Assembly: GCA_003635185.1 (NCBI GenBank)
Contig: PYJA01000107.1
Location: forward strand, 1-59,367
Source of the DNA: Candidatus Poribacteria bacterium
GTDB lineage: Bacteria; Poribacteria; WGA-4E; WGA-3G
Direction: 5' to 3'
Length of the DNA stretch: 59,367 bases
The position numbers and the translations under genes were made by a program. The notes under the pieces are model-generated. The model was not told the DNA's origin, searched no databases, and saw only the letters and a program-made list of their open reading frames with translations. This document shows, piece after piece, positions 34,751 through 43,366 of the stretch (within the stretch, counting starts at the first letter, position 1; every line of letters begins with the position of its first letter).

Positions 34751-35818
34751 ATGGCATCAAAATATCGGGTTGGAATTATTGGATGTGGTGGAATTGCCAA
34801 TGCCCATGCTCGCGGTTATGAGGGTGTTGAACAGGCAGAAATTGTCGCTCTCGCCGATCCTGTCCCAGCTGCTCTTGACAAGTTCGCAAACACCTACGAT
34901 GTAGCGAAAGAGAACTGTTATTTGGATCCACGTGAGATGCTGGATAACGAAAATCTTGATATTATCAGTGTTGCTACATGGCACAAACTTCATGCACCGA
35001 TGACAATTGCAGCGTGTGCCCGAAGTCCGAAAGCTGTTCTTTGTGAAAAACCGATGGGTGTCAGTCTCGGTGAGTGTGATGAGATGTTAATCGCTGCAAA
35101 CCGAAACGGTGTCAAAGTTGTGATCGGTCATCAACGTCGGTTTAATTCCGCCTGGACAGATGCACGCAACCTCATCGCTGAAGGCGCTATTGGTGAACCA
35201 CGGCAAATTATCTGCCACGGTGGACAAGGATTGTTGAATGACTGTTCCCACCTCCTTGATATGATGCGGTATGTGCTAAGTGACCCCGCCCCACAATGGG
35301 TCATTGGCAACGTTGAACGCAAAACCGAACGTTACGAACGCGATATTCAGATTGAAGATCGAAGTGCAGGAATTGTGGGATTTTCAAACGGATGCATCGG
35401 GATGTTACTTCAAGAAATTGGCAGACCTAACTATCAAGGCGGTATCGTCTACGGCGCAGATGGCATTGCAGACGTAACAGAAGGACGCGTTCGCCTCCTA
35501 AATAATAAATCTACAGATTGGGAAGAACGTCCTTCTGATGGGACTAATCAACACGTTGCACAAGCACAAGAATTAGTTGAGTGGCTTGATGGTGGGCCGG
35601 AACACCGTGGAGAAGCAAAACACGGGCGTGCTGCTATTGAAATTATCATGGCGATCTATGAATCCGCGCGTATGCATGAAGTGGTACAATTGCCACTGCG
35701 AACACATGCAAATCCATTAGATCTGATGATAGAAAACGGTGATTTACCCATTGAACGTCCAGGAAGGTATGATATACGAGCGTTTTTGCTACACGGAGAA
35801 TCCATGAAACCTGAGTAG
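34751..35818 (+). CDS. Gfo/Idh/MocA family oxidoreductase
   Basis: NAD(P)-dependent dehydrogenase of sugars or sugar-like compounds. The Rossmann start VGIIGCGGIANAHARGY, the family CEKPMGVS motif (about residues 97-104) and the C-terminal alpha/beta dimerisation domain are visible; GHQRRFNSAW lies in the active-site region. The substrate is unknown. ATG 34751 has GGAGG six bases upstream; an earlier in-frame ATG reads through that SD. A second family member lies at 43367-44467. Confidence 0.88.
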   Translation: MASKYRVGIIGCGGIANAHARGYEGVEQAEIVALADPVPAALDKFANTYDVAKENCYLDPREMLDNENLDIISVATWHKLHAPMTIAACARSPKAVLCEKPMGVSLGECDEMLIAANRNGVKVVIGHQRRFNSAWTDARNLIAEGAIGEPRQIICHGGQGLLNDCSHLLDMMRYVLSDPAPQWVIGNVERKTERYERDIQIEDRSAGIVGFSNGCIGMLLQEIGRPNYQGGIVYGADGIADVTEGRVRLLNNKSTDWEERPSDGTNQHVAQAQELVEWLDGGPEHRGEAKHGRAAIEIIMAIYESARMHEVVQLPLRTHANPLDLMIENGDLPIERPGRYDIRAFLLHGESMKPE

Positions 35819-35845
35819 CAGTAATCTTTTACGCGAATTTGAACT

Positions 35846-37087
35846 ATGCAGATCACGCAAGGTATCAGTGTTGGCTTAGCAGCACTCAGACGAAACAAGT
35901 TACGTTCCGTGCTTACAACGCTTGGAATCATCATCGGCATTGCGGCTGTTGTGGCCGTTGTTTCGGTTGGTGGTGGCGCCGAACACCTCATTCTGATAGA
36001 ATTGGAACGGGTCGGTGGTGCAGGCATGATCGTCTGCTTCCGGAAAGAACATATTCGCAAAGCAGATGGTTCGTATATGGAAAACAAACATCCCGAATAC
36101 ATTGAGTATCAAGACCTTGCTTTTATACTTGAAACATGCCCATCTATTAAAACGGCGGCTGCACAATCTGGTATGGTCCGCCGTGTATCACACAGACACG
36201 TAAATCAATCACTCCAAGTGCATGGTGTTACCCCTTATTTTCAAGATGTCAATAACTGGTACGTTGAAAAAGGGCGTTTTTTTACTGAGGACGATATGGA
36301 ACGGGGAGACCCTATCTGTTTGATCGGTTCTGAAGTACATAAAGACTTTTTTGAGATGGAGGATCCAATTGGTCGTGAATTGAGGATTGATAGGAAACGT
36401 TTCACTGTCGTGGGAGTCATGGAAGCAAAAGGCAATAAGATGGCAAGCGAAGGATGGGATAATAGAGTAATTATGCCGCTTTCTACAATGGGCACCCATT
36501 TTATCGGCAAAAGAAAAGGCTGGATCATGCTATTTGCAGTAGCGGAAAGTTATGAAAAAGTTGAGCAGGCTGTTGCGGAAATCAAAGTTGCCTTCAGACA
36601 GCAACACGGTGATGAAAAATACTTTGATTTTTTCACCGCTAAGGAGATAATCAAGCAGGTAGGCAATGTCAGTCGGATTGTTCAGATACTCCTCGGTGCT
36701 GTCGCCAGTATTGCCCTATTCGTTGGAGGTATCGGTATTATGAATATCATGTTAGTTTCTGTAACAGAGAGAACTCGTGAAATCGGTTTACGTAAATCCA
36801 TCGGCGCAAGACGCACCGACATCCTAATCCAATTTTTGATTGAATCGATTGTCTTAAGCGTATGTGGTGGACTTATCGGTATTTTTATCGGTAGTGCACT
36901 TGCTACCGGCTCTGGTTGGGTTATCTCAAAATTCATGATTAAAGATGCAACTTGGCCTGCCGTTGTATCTGTTCAGGCAGCAGTGGTTGCTTTTTGTGTT
37001 TCCGCGTTCATTGGCATATTTTTCGGAATTTATCCAGCAAACAAGGCTGCAAGTCTCGCCCCTACAGAAGCACTACGCCATGATTAA
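35846..37087 (+). CDS. MacB-type ABC transporter permease
   Basis: Four-helix FtsX/MacB permease of 413 residues. The first helix is in NKLRSVLTTLGIIIGIAAVVAV (about 17-40), followed by a periplasmic MacB-like domain (about 45-265) and three C-terminal helices including VGGIGIMNIMLVSVTERTRE and the coupling segment LRKSIGARRTDILIQFL. No ATPase gene is adjacent, so its partner is elsewhere. Such systems export peptides, lipids or macrolides, or act in mechanotransmission. Weak SD. Confidence 0.87.
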   Translation: MQITQGISVGLAALRRNKLRSVLTTLGIIIGIAAVVAVVSVGGGAEHLILIELERVGGAGMIVCFRKEHIRKADGSYMENKHPEYIEYQDLAFILETCPSIKTAAAQSGMVRRVSHRHVNQSLQVHGVTPYFQDVNNWYVEKGRFFTEDDMERGDPICLIGSEVHKDFFEMEDPIGRELRIDRKRFTVVGVMEAKGNKMASEGWDNRVIMPLSTMGTHFIGKRKGWIMLFAVAESYEKVEQAVAEIKVAFRQQHGDEKYFDFFTAKEIIKQVGNVSRIVQILLGAVASIALFVGGIGIMNIMLVSVTERTREIGLRKSIGARRTDILIQFLIESIVLSVCGGLIGIFIGSALATGSGWVISKFMIKDATWPAVVSVQAAVVAFCVSAFIGIFFGIYPANKAASLAPTEALRHD

Positions 37088-37094
37088 GCAACCG

Positions 37095-37150
37095 TTTGTA
37101 CTGCCATCAAAAATTTAGAGAGTAGTCTAAATTTACGATGGCAGTACAAA
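37095..37150. repeat. long bulged palindrome after the MacB-type gene
   Basis: TTTGTACTGCCATC (37095-37108) pairs with GATGGCAGTACAAA (37137-37150), and inside it AAATTTAGA pairs with TCTAAATTT. Lies between convergent genes. No T-tract follows, so it is listed as a palindrome, possibly a bidirectional stop. The rest of 37151-37373 holds only a weak GTAGCATAAACT...AGTTTGTGC hairpin. Confidence 0.7.
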
Positions 37151-37373
37151 AAATTTCTAAATCTTTTAACTTCTCCATCGTCATTAATTTACCACCCAAC
37201 ACTATAATAATACCATTTCTGATATATAATGTCTCTTTTTTGTAGCATAAACTGCCAGTTTGTGCCGTATTCCGCTTCATTTCTAACAATATGAGAGCCA
37301 AAAACTACGGAGAATTAAAACGTTATAATGTCTATTATTATGATTTTTAACGCACCTAACAACCGATATTTTT

Positions 37374-38093
37374 TTACAAGTCTATTGCAATGCGAAACCC
37401 AACATTGTGAACCGCACGGATCGGTTCGTACGCGGCACGATTCGCACAACGCGCAGCAAATTCACCACGAGGCAGCCAAGAACCGCCCCGAATAACCTTG
37501 CGCCGCCCCTCAACTGCTCCCATCGGGTTGTCTGCAGGTGAATATTTGTATGTGTCAATATGAAACCAATCGCTGCACCAATCGTAAGCATTTCCTGCCA
37601 TGTCGTAGCATCCGAAAGGACTGACACCGTTTGAATAACTGCCTATCGGTGTCAACTTTTTCAACCGAGATTCCGAAGTATTTGCCTTACTTGCATCCCA
37701 TACGTTTCCCCAAGGATACTCTCTGCCATCAGTCCCACGAGCAGCTTTTTCCCATTCCGCTTCTGTTGGCAGACGATATGGTTCTCCCGTTGCACTGCTA
37801 AGCCACTCTAAAAAATTGGTTGCGTCGTACCAACTTATACCGACGACGGGAAAATCTGCGCTATTGAAGCGGTCATCTCCCCAATATATAGGTTGTCGGT
37901 ATCCTGTTGCCTCAACGAATTGCGCGTACTGCATATTCGTGACGTGATAGATGCCGATAGCATAAGCATCCAATGTAACGCTGCGCTGTGGTTCTTCGGG
38001 ATCGGTCTTCCGCAATCCCGTCGGGTAAGTTCCCATTGTAAAAGGTCCGGCAGGAATTTCGACTAAAGGGTAATTAAGCGCTTTGATGTGCAT
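37374..38093 (-). CDS. formylglycine-generating-enzyme-fold (SUMF1-like) protein
   Basis: A 239-residue single-domain protein of the FGE-sulfatase family: VEIPAGPFTMGTYP, VTNMQYAQFVEATGY, PVVGISWYDATNFLEWL, YRLPTEAEWEKAARG, YPWGNVWD, GCYDMAGNAYDWCSDW, VIRGGSWL and a final HNVGFRIA. True FGEs carry two Cys near the end; here the segment is ARCANRAAYEP, with only one. So modification of sulfatases is doubtful, and another role (an EgtB-like or structural one) is as likely. No sulfatase gene is adjacent. Confidence 0.88.
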   Translation of the reverse strand: MHIKALNYPLVEIPAGPFTMGTYPTGLRKTDPEEPQRSVTLDAYAIGIYHVTNMQYAQFVEATGYRQPIYWGDDRFNSADFPVVGISWYDATNFLEWLSSATGEPYRLPTEAEWEKAARGTDGREYPWGNVWDASKANTSESRLKKLTPIGSYSNGVSPFGCYDMAGNAYDWCSDWFHIDTYKYSPADNPMGAVEGRRKVIRGGSWLPRGEFAARCANRAAYEPIRAVHNVGFRIAIDL

Positions 38094-38412
38094 GTTGGTG
38101 CATAAATCCTAAAATAAAGATTAGGGAATTTACTGCCTTAAGTATAGCACATCTGAAGCTTTGTTGCAATTTGTTGGGATGCCAAAGGCGTTCCATCAAT
38201 CAATCCAAGTATCAGTTCGGTGCACTCGGTTTACTCTGTCAGACAGCAAACGGGTGGACGCTTTTCCCAGTATGAGTAAAGATGTCCACATATTTTGGAT
38301 TGAACTATAAAACCGAATCTCTCTGTATAGACCACAATTTTCTGGACAAGCAACGAATCCTATGCTATGCTAAGCACCATATATCTTATAGAGATTATGC
38401 AGAGGAGAAACT
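38094..38412. other. intergenic region with a transposase relic
   Basis: Apart from the relic at 38186-38275 and an RBS (GAGGAG at about 38402-38407) for the GH32-like gene, nothing is recognised. The relic marks an old insertion between the FGE-like and GH32-like genes. Confidence 0.6.
38186..38275 (+). pseudogene. transposase relic related to the gene at 1-413
   Basis: The frame reads RRSINQSKYQFGALGLLC and then QTANGWTLFPV and a stop. It matches the transposase at 1-80 (RRSRNQSKYQFG...ALGLLC) except for loss of four residues (HQFG). The 12-base loss falls between two copies of CAGTTCGG, a slippage-type deletion. No start or 3' part remains. Confidence 0.75.
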
Positions 38413-39969
38413 ATGGCTAACGAAGATTTTACCTCTAAAGTACCGCATTATACCTTTGCGGAAACGTTGGAAGAACAGGAAGAACAGTTAAAGACTAATC
38501 CGTTGATGCAACGGTTGAACGATTATCGGAAAACTTACGAAGGTGACCCACACCGTCCAATCTATCACTATATCAATCCAGAAGCGATGCTCAATGATCC
38601 GAACGGTCTCTGTTTCTGGCAGGGACGGTGGCATCTTTTCTATCAAGCATATCCACCTGAAGATACGCGTCAACACTGGGGACACGCGGTTAGCGATGAC
38701 CTCATCCATTGGCGTGATCTCCCCTACGCGATTTATCCAAACCCGGAACGTTGCTGCTTCTCCGGTTCAACATTCGTGGAAGAAGACCGCGTGATTGCGA
38801 TGTATCACGGCACGGTTGTCGGTAACATGGTGGCAGTGTCAAGCGACCCACTCCTTCTGAATTGGGAAAAGGTGTCTGGTAAAGCAGTGATTCCCTCAAG
38901 ACACGCTGATGGCACAACACCTGTCTATCGTGTTTTTGATCCGTGCATCTGGAAGAAAGATGACATGTATTACTCGCTATCGGGTGGAACGCTACCGCAC
39001 GGTCCCGGCGGCAAACCTGTTCGCGCCAATTTCCTGCTCCGTTCAGCAGATTTAGCAAATTGGGTCTATCTGCATCCCTTCGTTGAAGACGATCAGTACA
39101 CGTTGGTTGGTGATGATGGTGCATGTCCCTATTTTTGGCCCATCGGTGACCGACACATGCTGCTATTTTTCAGCCACATGAGCGGTGGGCAGTATCTACT
39201 CGGTGATTACGACAAAGCACGGGATAAGTTTGTTGTAACTGCAGGTGCAAAAAACAATTTCGGCGCAGCGTCCCCCGCAGGTGTTCACGCCCCTTCTGCA
39301 ACACCTGATGGCGAAGGTGGTCTCATTGTTATCTACAACATGAACCCAGCGAAACCTACCAAGGGTTGGAACCAGATTATGACCTTACCGCGCCGTTTGA
39401 CACTTCTTTCAAGAGATGAAATTGGTGTAGAGCCTGCAGGCGATATTGAATCGCTACGGTCCGACCATCAACATGTCAACTCAACAACGCTTCCTGCAAA
39501 CGAAGAGGTTGTATTAGAAAACATAAAGGGCAATGCTATGGAACTTGAGCTTGAAATTGACACAAAGGGTTCCCCGATGGTTGAGTTGAACGTGCTTCGT
39601 TCACCACAGAAAGAGGAATTCACAAGAATCGCTTTCTTTAGAGAACGTGGTATGCGAAATCACAATTCGGACAGAAATGTACGTGAAAGTCTGCTAACGA
39701 TAGATTCATCGTATTCGTCTATAGCACCCGATGTGCGTTCACGAGCACCCGAAACTGGTGGATTGTCAATTTTAGGGGACGAAACGCTCAAACTACGCGT
39801 GTTTGTTGACAAGAGCGTTGTTGAAGTGTTCGCCAATGGACGACAATGTGTCGCGATGCGCGTCTATCCTGATAGAGAAGATAGCGTTGGCGTGTCTTTA
39901 CGTTCGCAAGGACAAGACAGTGAACTCAAATCTCTGGATGCTTGGCAGATGCAGAATATCTATGCTTAG
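38413..39969 (+). CDS. glycoside hydrolase family 32-like protein
   Basis: A five-bladed propeller (about 50-360) plus C-terminal beta sandwich (about 370-518), 518 residues, no signal peptide. GH32 marks: MLNDPNG (59-65, nucleophile Asp62), FYQAYPP, GHAVSDDLIHW, FSGSTF and the terminal LRVFVDKSVVEVFANG. Expected beta-fructosidase-type activity on sucrose or fructans. Odd points: the RDP motif reads FDP (175-177), and the EC motif with the acid/base Glu reads AC (237-238), although acidic residues lie close by. It may use other residues or be a non-classical member. GAGGAG precedes the ATG. Confidence 0.85.
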   Translation: MANEDFTSKVPHYTFAETLEEQEEQLKTNPLMQRLNDYRKTYEGDPHRPIYHYINPEAMLNDPNGLCFWQGRWHLFYQAYPPEDTRQHWGHAVSDDLIHWRDLPYAIYPNPERCCFSGSTFVEEDRVIAMYHGTVVGNMVAVSSDPLLLNWEKVSGKAVIPSRHADGTTPVYRVFDPCIWKKDDMYYSLSGGTLPHGPGGKPVRANFLLRSADLANWVYLHPFVEDDQYTLVGDDGACPYFWPIGDRHMLLFFSHMSGGQYLLGDYDKARDKFVVTAGAKNNFGAASPAGVHAPSATPDGEGGLIVIYNMNPAKPTKGWNQIMTLPRRLTLLSRDEIGVEPAGDIESLRSDHQHVNSTTLPANEEVVLENIKGNAMELELEIDTKGSPMVELNVLRSPQKEEFTRIAFFRERGMRNHNSDRNVRESLLTIDSSYSSIAPDVRSRAPETGGLSILGDETLKLRVFVDKSVVEVFANGRQCVAMRVYPDREDSVGVSLRSQGQDSELKSLDAWQMQNIYA

Positions 39970-40200
39970 TAAGTTACGGTTCTTCGTATCCTACGTGCTA
40001 TAAACATCGCTCCTTTACAAGAAGGCTATAGGATTCGAGGAACCGTCATCTGCACAAACCGTGGAAAAATAACAAGAGAAATCCTATTTTGCAGTCGGTG
40101 GTGAGGCGAAGATTGTCTCAATGGACGTGTGGTAAATGCTCTCTATTTGGGAAGAACTGAAATATCGGAAGGGAGTAGCAAAAATTAGAATGGGTAACTC

Positions 40201-41490
40201 ATGAAAACTCCACGAATTTATAACAATAATGCAAATGATGTCTTAGTCCGGGCTATAGTAATTTGCCTGATGTTTTGTTTAACCGCTTTTTTTACAAGCT
40301 GCGGCGATTCGCCTTCAATTCAGTCTGCCGAAACAACACAAGATATCCACATACCTGAACCTGTTCCTCCCCCAACCGTTATTCGAGAGGCTTTTGATCT
40401 GGATCCGTTTTACCAGCAATGGATTGATGTGGAAGGTTTACCTGTGATAGCATCCGAGAAGGTGAATCCCTATGCCGTAAAAGAGGCAGCATGGCTTATT
40501 AGGAAAATGCTTCAACACCGCCAGGATATACTGCAGGCACTTGTGCAAAACGACGTGCGTTTTGTCGTGATAGCACATAACGAAATGACGACACAAATTC
40601 CCGAATACAAGAATCTAAAACCAAATTATTATTGGGACCTGCGGGCGCGTGGTTTAGGACCAAGGGCATCAATATCTATCGCGAGTTGTGGTGAGGAAAA
40701 CTTACTTGATTATCCAGGAAACCCTTATCCATCTGAAAATATTTTAATTCATGAGTTCAGTCATGCAATTCACATAAAGGGTTTAAACACTGTTGATCCG
40801 AGTTTTGATAAACGACTCAAGGAAGCGTTCAATTTGGCGAGAGGAAAAGGGTTATGGAGAGGCACTTATGCTATTACAAACAGAGAAGAATATTGGGCTG
40901 AAGGAACACAATCTTGGTTTGACACAAATTGGACAGATGATAACCAACATAATCATGTCAGAACTCGGGAACAGCTAAAAGCGTATGACCCAGCACTCGC
41001 GGCCCTACTCACTGAAGTCTTTGGTGATACAGGTTGGCGGTACACACAGGCAATAAATCGCACCCATCTATTACATCTGCAAGGGTTCAATTCGGCGAAG
41101 TCTCCAAAATTTAGATGGCAATCGGATTTTCCGGATTTTACAGCGTTACATGAGCAATTACTAATCCAGAATAGTGATGGTAATGGTAAGTGGGTTAACT
41201 TAAAAGAACAAGACCCAAGCCAGATTCCAAATCTAAAATCAGAAGTCAATTACACTGAAACTGCAATCATTTTCGTGAACCCTACCGAAGCAGATATTGC
41301 CTACTACTGGGTAGATTATGAGGGTAATGAAATATTCTATCGACGTATTGTTGCCAATTCACTTGTTTGTCAAAACACTTATGTGGGGCATTTTTGGGTG
41401 GTTAAAGATATGAAGGGACGTAACCTCACAGTATTTCGCTCCGAGGAAAAAACAGGCCGTGCTTTTATTACTTATAAAGGTTCAGAGTAA
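40201..41490 (+). CDS. lipoprotein with HExxH-type zinc site and VHL-beta-like C-terminal domain
   Basis: A lipoprotein signal with lipobox FFTSC (Cys34) is followed by a Pro-rich linker. Residues 75-300 look like a zinc metalloprotease-type domain with HEFSH (184-188) and a downstream Glu in YWAEGTQSWF (231-240). Residues 355-423 match the beta domain of von Hippel-Lindau protein: IIFVNPTEADIAYYWVDYEG, NTYVGHFWVVKDMKG. Likely anchored on the periplasmic side or outer surface. Weak SD. The zinc-site reading is firm as a motif, and peptidase activity is inferred. The 230 bp upstream hold no other feature. Confidence 0.75.
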   Translation: MKTPRIYNNNANDVLVRAIVICLMFCLTAFFTSCGDSPSIQSAETTQDIHIPEPVPPPTVIREAFDLDPFYQQWIDVEGLPVIASEKVNPYAVKEAAWLIRKMLQHRQDILQALVQNDVRFVVIAHNEMTTQIPEYKNLKPNYYWDLRARGLGPRASISIASCGEENLLDYPGNPYPSENILIHEFSHAIHIKGLNTVDPSFDKRLKEAFNLARGKGLWRGTYAITNREEYWAEGTQSWFDTNWTDDNQHNHVRTREQLKAYDPALAALLTEVFGDTGWRYTQAINRTHLLHLQGFNSAKSPKFRWQSDFPDFTALHEQLLIQNSDGNGKWVNLKEQDPSQIPNLKSEVNYTETAIIFVNPTEADIAYYWVDYEGNEIFYRRIVANSLVCQNTYVGHFWVVKDMKGRNLTVFRSEEKTGRAFITYKGSE

Positions 41491-41526
41491 ACATTAGGTT
41501 ACATAAAGGAAAGGAGTAGAATAACC

Positions 41527-42681
41527 ATGAAACGTCTTACAGTAACTTCACTCGGACAAATTCGTGAAGCTGATATTACCTTTGGAGATTTGACAGTGTT
41601 TGTCGGTGAGCAAGCGAGTGGAAAAAGTATTTTGCTCCAACTTGTAAAGTTAATTTTAGACGCAGGCGATATTACGCATACACTTAAAAAACACGGTTTT
41701 GATTGGCAAAAAGATAGCGATAAATTTTTATCTCTCTATTTTGGTGAGGGGATGGAGGGGATATGGAACAAGGATGAGACTGCAGTCACCTATGGTAAGA
41801 CAGAATTTACACCACGAAAGGCAACCTTAAAGAGAAGGAAAGATGAGAGTCTCTTTTCGATACCAGCACATCGGGTTGTAACGCTTAAAGATGGGTGGCC
41901 CCGCGCTTTTACTGACTATGGAACAAGCGATCCTTACGTCGTTAAGGAGTTCAGCGAACAGTTGCGCCTATTGATGGAAACTGGTTTGGGATCAGGCAAG
42001 GGTGCTATTTTTCCACAAGAAGGCCGTATGAACAAAACAATACGTGATGCAATCGGGAAAAGTATCTTTGGGGAGGCTGAGATGAGATTGGATAGGTCAG
42101 GGTTACGGAAACGAATTGTCTTAGATGTTGCGGGTACCCAATTGCCATTTATGGTCTGGTCTACAGGTCAGAGAGAATTCGCGCCTCTTTTACTGGGTTT
42201 GTACTGGTTAATGCCTTCAGGAAAAGCACAAAAGAAAAATAACATCAATTGGGTTATTATTGAAGAACCTGAAATGGGGTTACACCCTCAAGCGATCTCA
42301 GCACTTCTCCTCGTATTTTTAGAGTTATTAAGGCGAGGCTACAAAATCATCGTTTCTACCCATTCAGCGCAAATTTTAGAACTTATCTGGGCAATTCAAC
42401 TCATTGCCAAATCAAAAAACGCTCCAGCACGATTAGGACAACTGCTGGATTTGAAACCGAATGCCTTTTCCTATGACCTTACAAATACAGTCATACACAA
42501 AAAAACATTTAAAACCTATTATTTCTCTCGCGGAGACAGTGTTGTGAATGTCAAAGATATTTCTACATTAGATGCGGAAGATCCAGATGAAGCAGTATCG
42601 GATTTTGGGGGATTGACAGCATTTAGCACTAAAGCTGCTGAAGTTGTCTCTTTGGCTATGTTGAGGTTGACTTGTGAATGA
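41527..42681 (+). CDS. AAA ATPase (RecF/OLD-like ABC-type)
   Basis: A 384-residue ATPase with N-terminal Walker A VGEQASGKS (about 27-35), a central variable region (about 60-200), an STGQREFAPLLLGL signature-like segment, Walker B WVIIEEPEMGLHP and STHSAQILE. This is the arrangement of SMC/RecF/OLD-type AAA_15/AAA_21 proteins; no TOPRIM domain follows. Many relatives work in DNA repair or phage defence with a partner. AAAGGAG precedes the ATG. Its end overlaps the next gene by eight bases, so the two are translationally coupled. Confidence 0.85.
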   Translation: MKRLTVTSLGQIREADITFGDLTVFVGEQASGKSILLQLVKLILDAGDITHTLKKHGFDWQKDSDKFLSLYFGEGMEGIWNKDETAVTYGKTEFTPRKATLKRRKDESLFSIPAHRVVTLKDGWPRAFTDYGTSDPYVVKEFSEQLRLLMETGLGSGKGAIFPQEGRMNKTIRDAIGKSIFGEAEMRLDRSGLRKRIVLDVAGTQLPFMVWSTGQREFAPLLLGLYWLMPSGKAQKKNNINWVIIEEPEMGLHPQAISALLLVFLELLRRGYKIIVSTHSAQILELIWAIQLIAKSKNAPARLGQLLDLKPNAFSYDLTNTVIHKKTFKTYYFSRGDSVVNVKDISTLDAEDPDEAVSDFGGLTAFSTKAAEVVSLAMLRLTCE

Positions 42682-43306
42682 ATCCATTGAAAAGGTCACT
42701 GCATTTATCACGCAAAAACGCAATGGAGTGAACGCATTACTTGTCTTTAAGCATCCCACTGCGGGTGTCCAAATTCCTGCAGGCACAGTTGAAGTAGACG
42801 AAAATATTGAGACTGCGGTCCAGAGAGAAGCTTATGAAGAAACGGGACTACAGCATGTAAAAATTGAGAAATATCTCGGTTGTTTTGAAAATGAGTTAGC
42901 AGAACAAGAACGGATAATAACACAAACAACGAAAGTCTATATCAAACCCGATTTAAACGCAATTCCGTACAAAGACATACTAACCAGAGGACTCACTGTG
43001 GAATATCATTCCACCTGTAACGGCTTTACACACGTATCATATTTTGAATACGATAAATTTCCCAATCCCTCGTACATCGCCTATAATATATCGGGGTGGG
43101 TACCGAACGAAAACTTGAGTAATCAAAAAACAAGACATTTCTTCCAGTTGAGTACATCAGAAGAAACAGCGGATATGTGGGAATTGAAAAGCGATAGAGA
43201 TCATATTTTTCAACCTTTTTGGATACCACTTTCACCGAAACCCGAAATCGTCCTCCCACAGAATAGGTGGTTGGATTTTGTCTACGAGAAAATACTTGTC
43301 GAATAA
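42674..43306 (+). CDS. NUDIX hydrolase
   Basis: A 210-residue protein with a complete Nudix box (GX5EX7REUXEEXGL) reading GTVEVDENIETAVQ then REAYEETGL at about 36-58. It should hydrolyse a nucleoside-diphosphate-linked compound. The N-terminal half holds the fold; the C-terminal half (about 90-210) is long and unfamiliar. It overlaps the AAA ATPase gene by eight bases, suggesting a two-component unit. Confidence 0.87.
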   Translation: MNESIEKVTAFITQKRNGVNALLVFKHPTAGVQIPAGTVEVDENIETAVQREAYEETGLQHVKIEKYLGCFENELAEQERIITQTTKVYIKPDLNAIPYKDILTRGLTVEYHSTCNGFTHVSYFEYDKFPNPSYIAYNISGWVPNENLSNQKTRHFFQLSTSEETADMWELKSDRDHIFQPFWIPLSPKPEIVLPQNRWLDFVYEKILVE

Positions 43307-43366
43307 TTGTAGTACCAACATGAGCAACAATCAATTTCAAGTTGAACATTTTAGGAGGAGATACAG

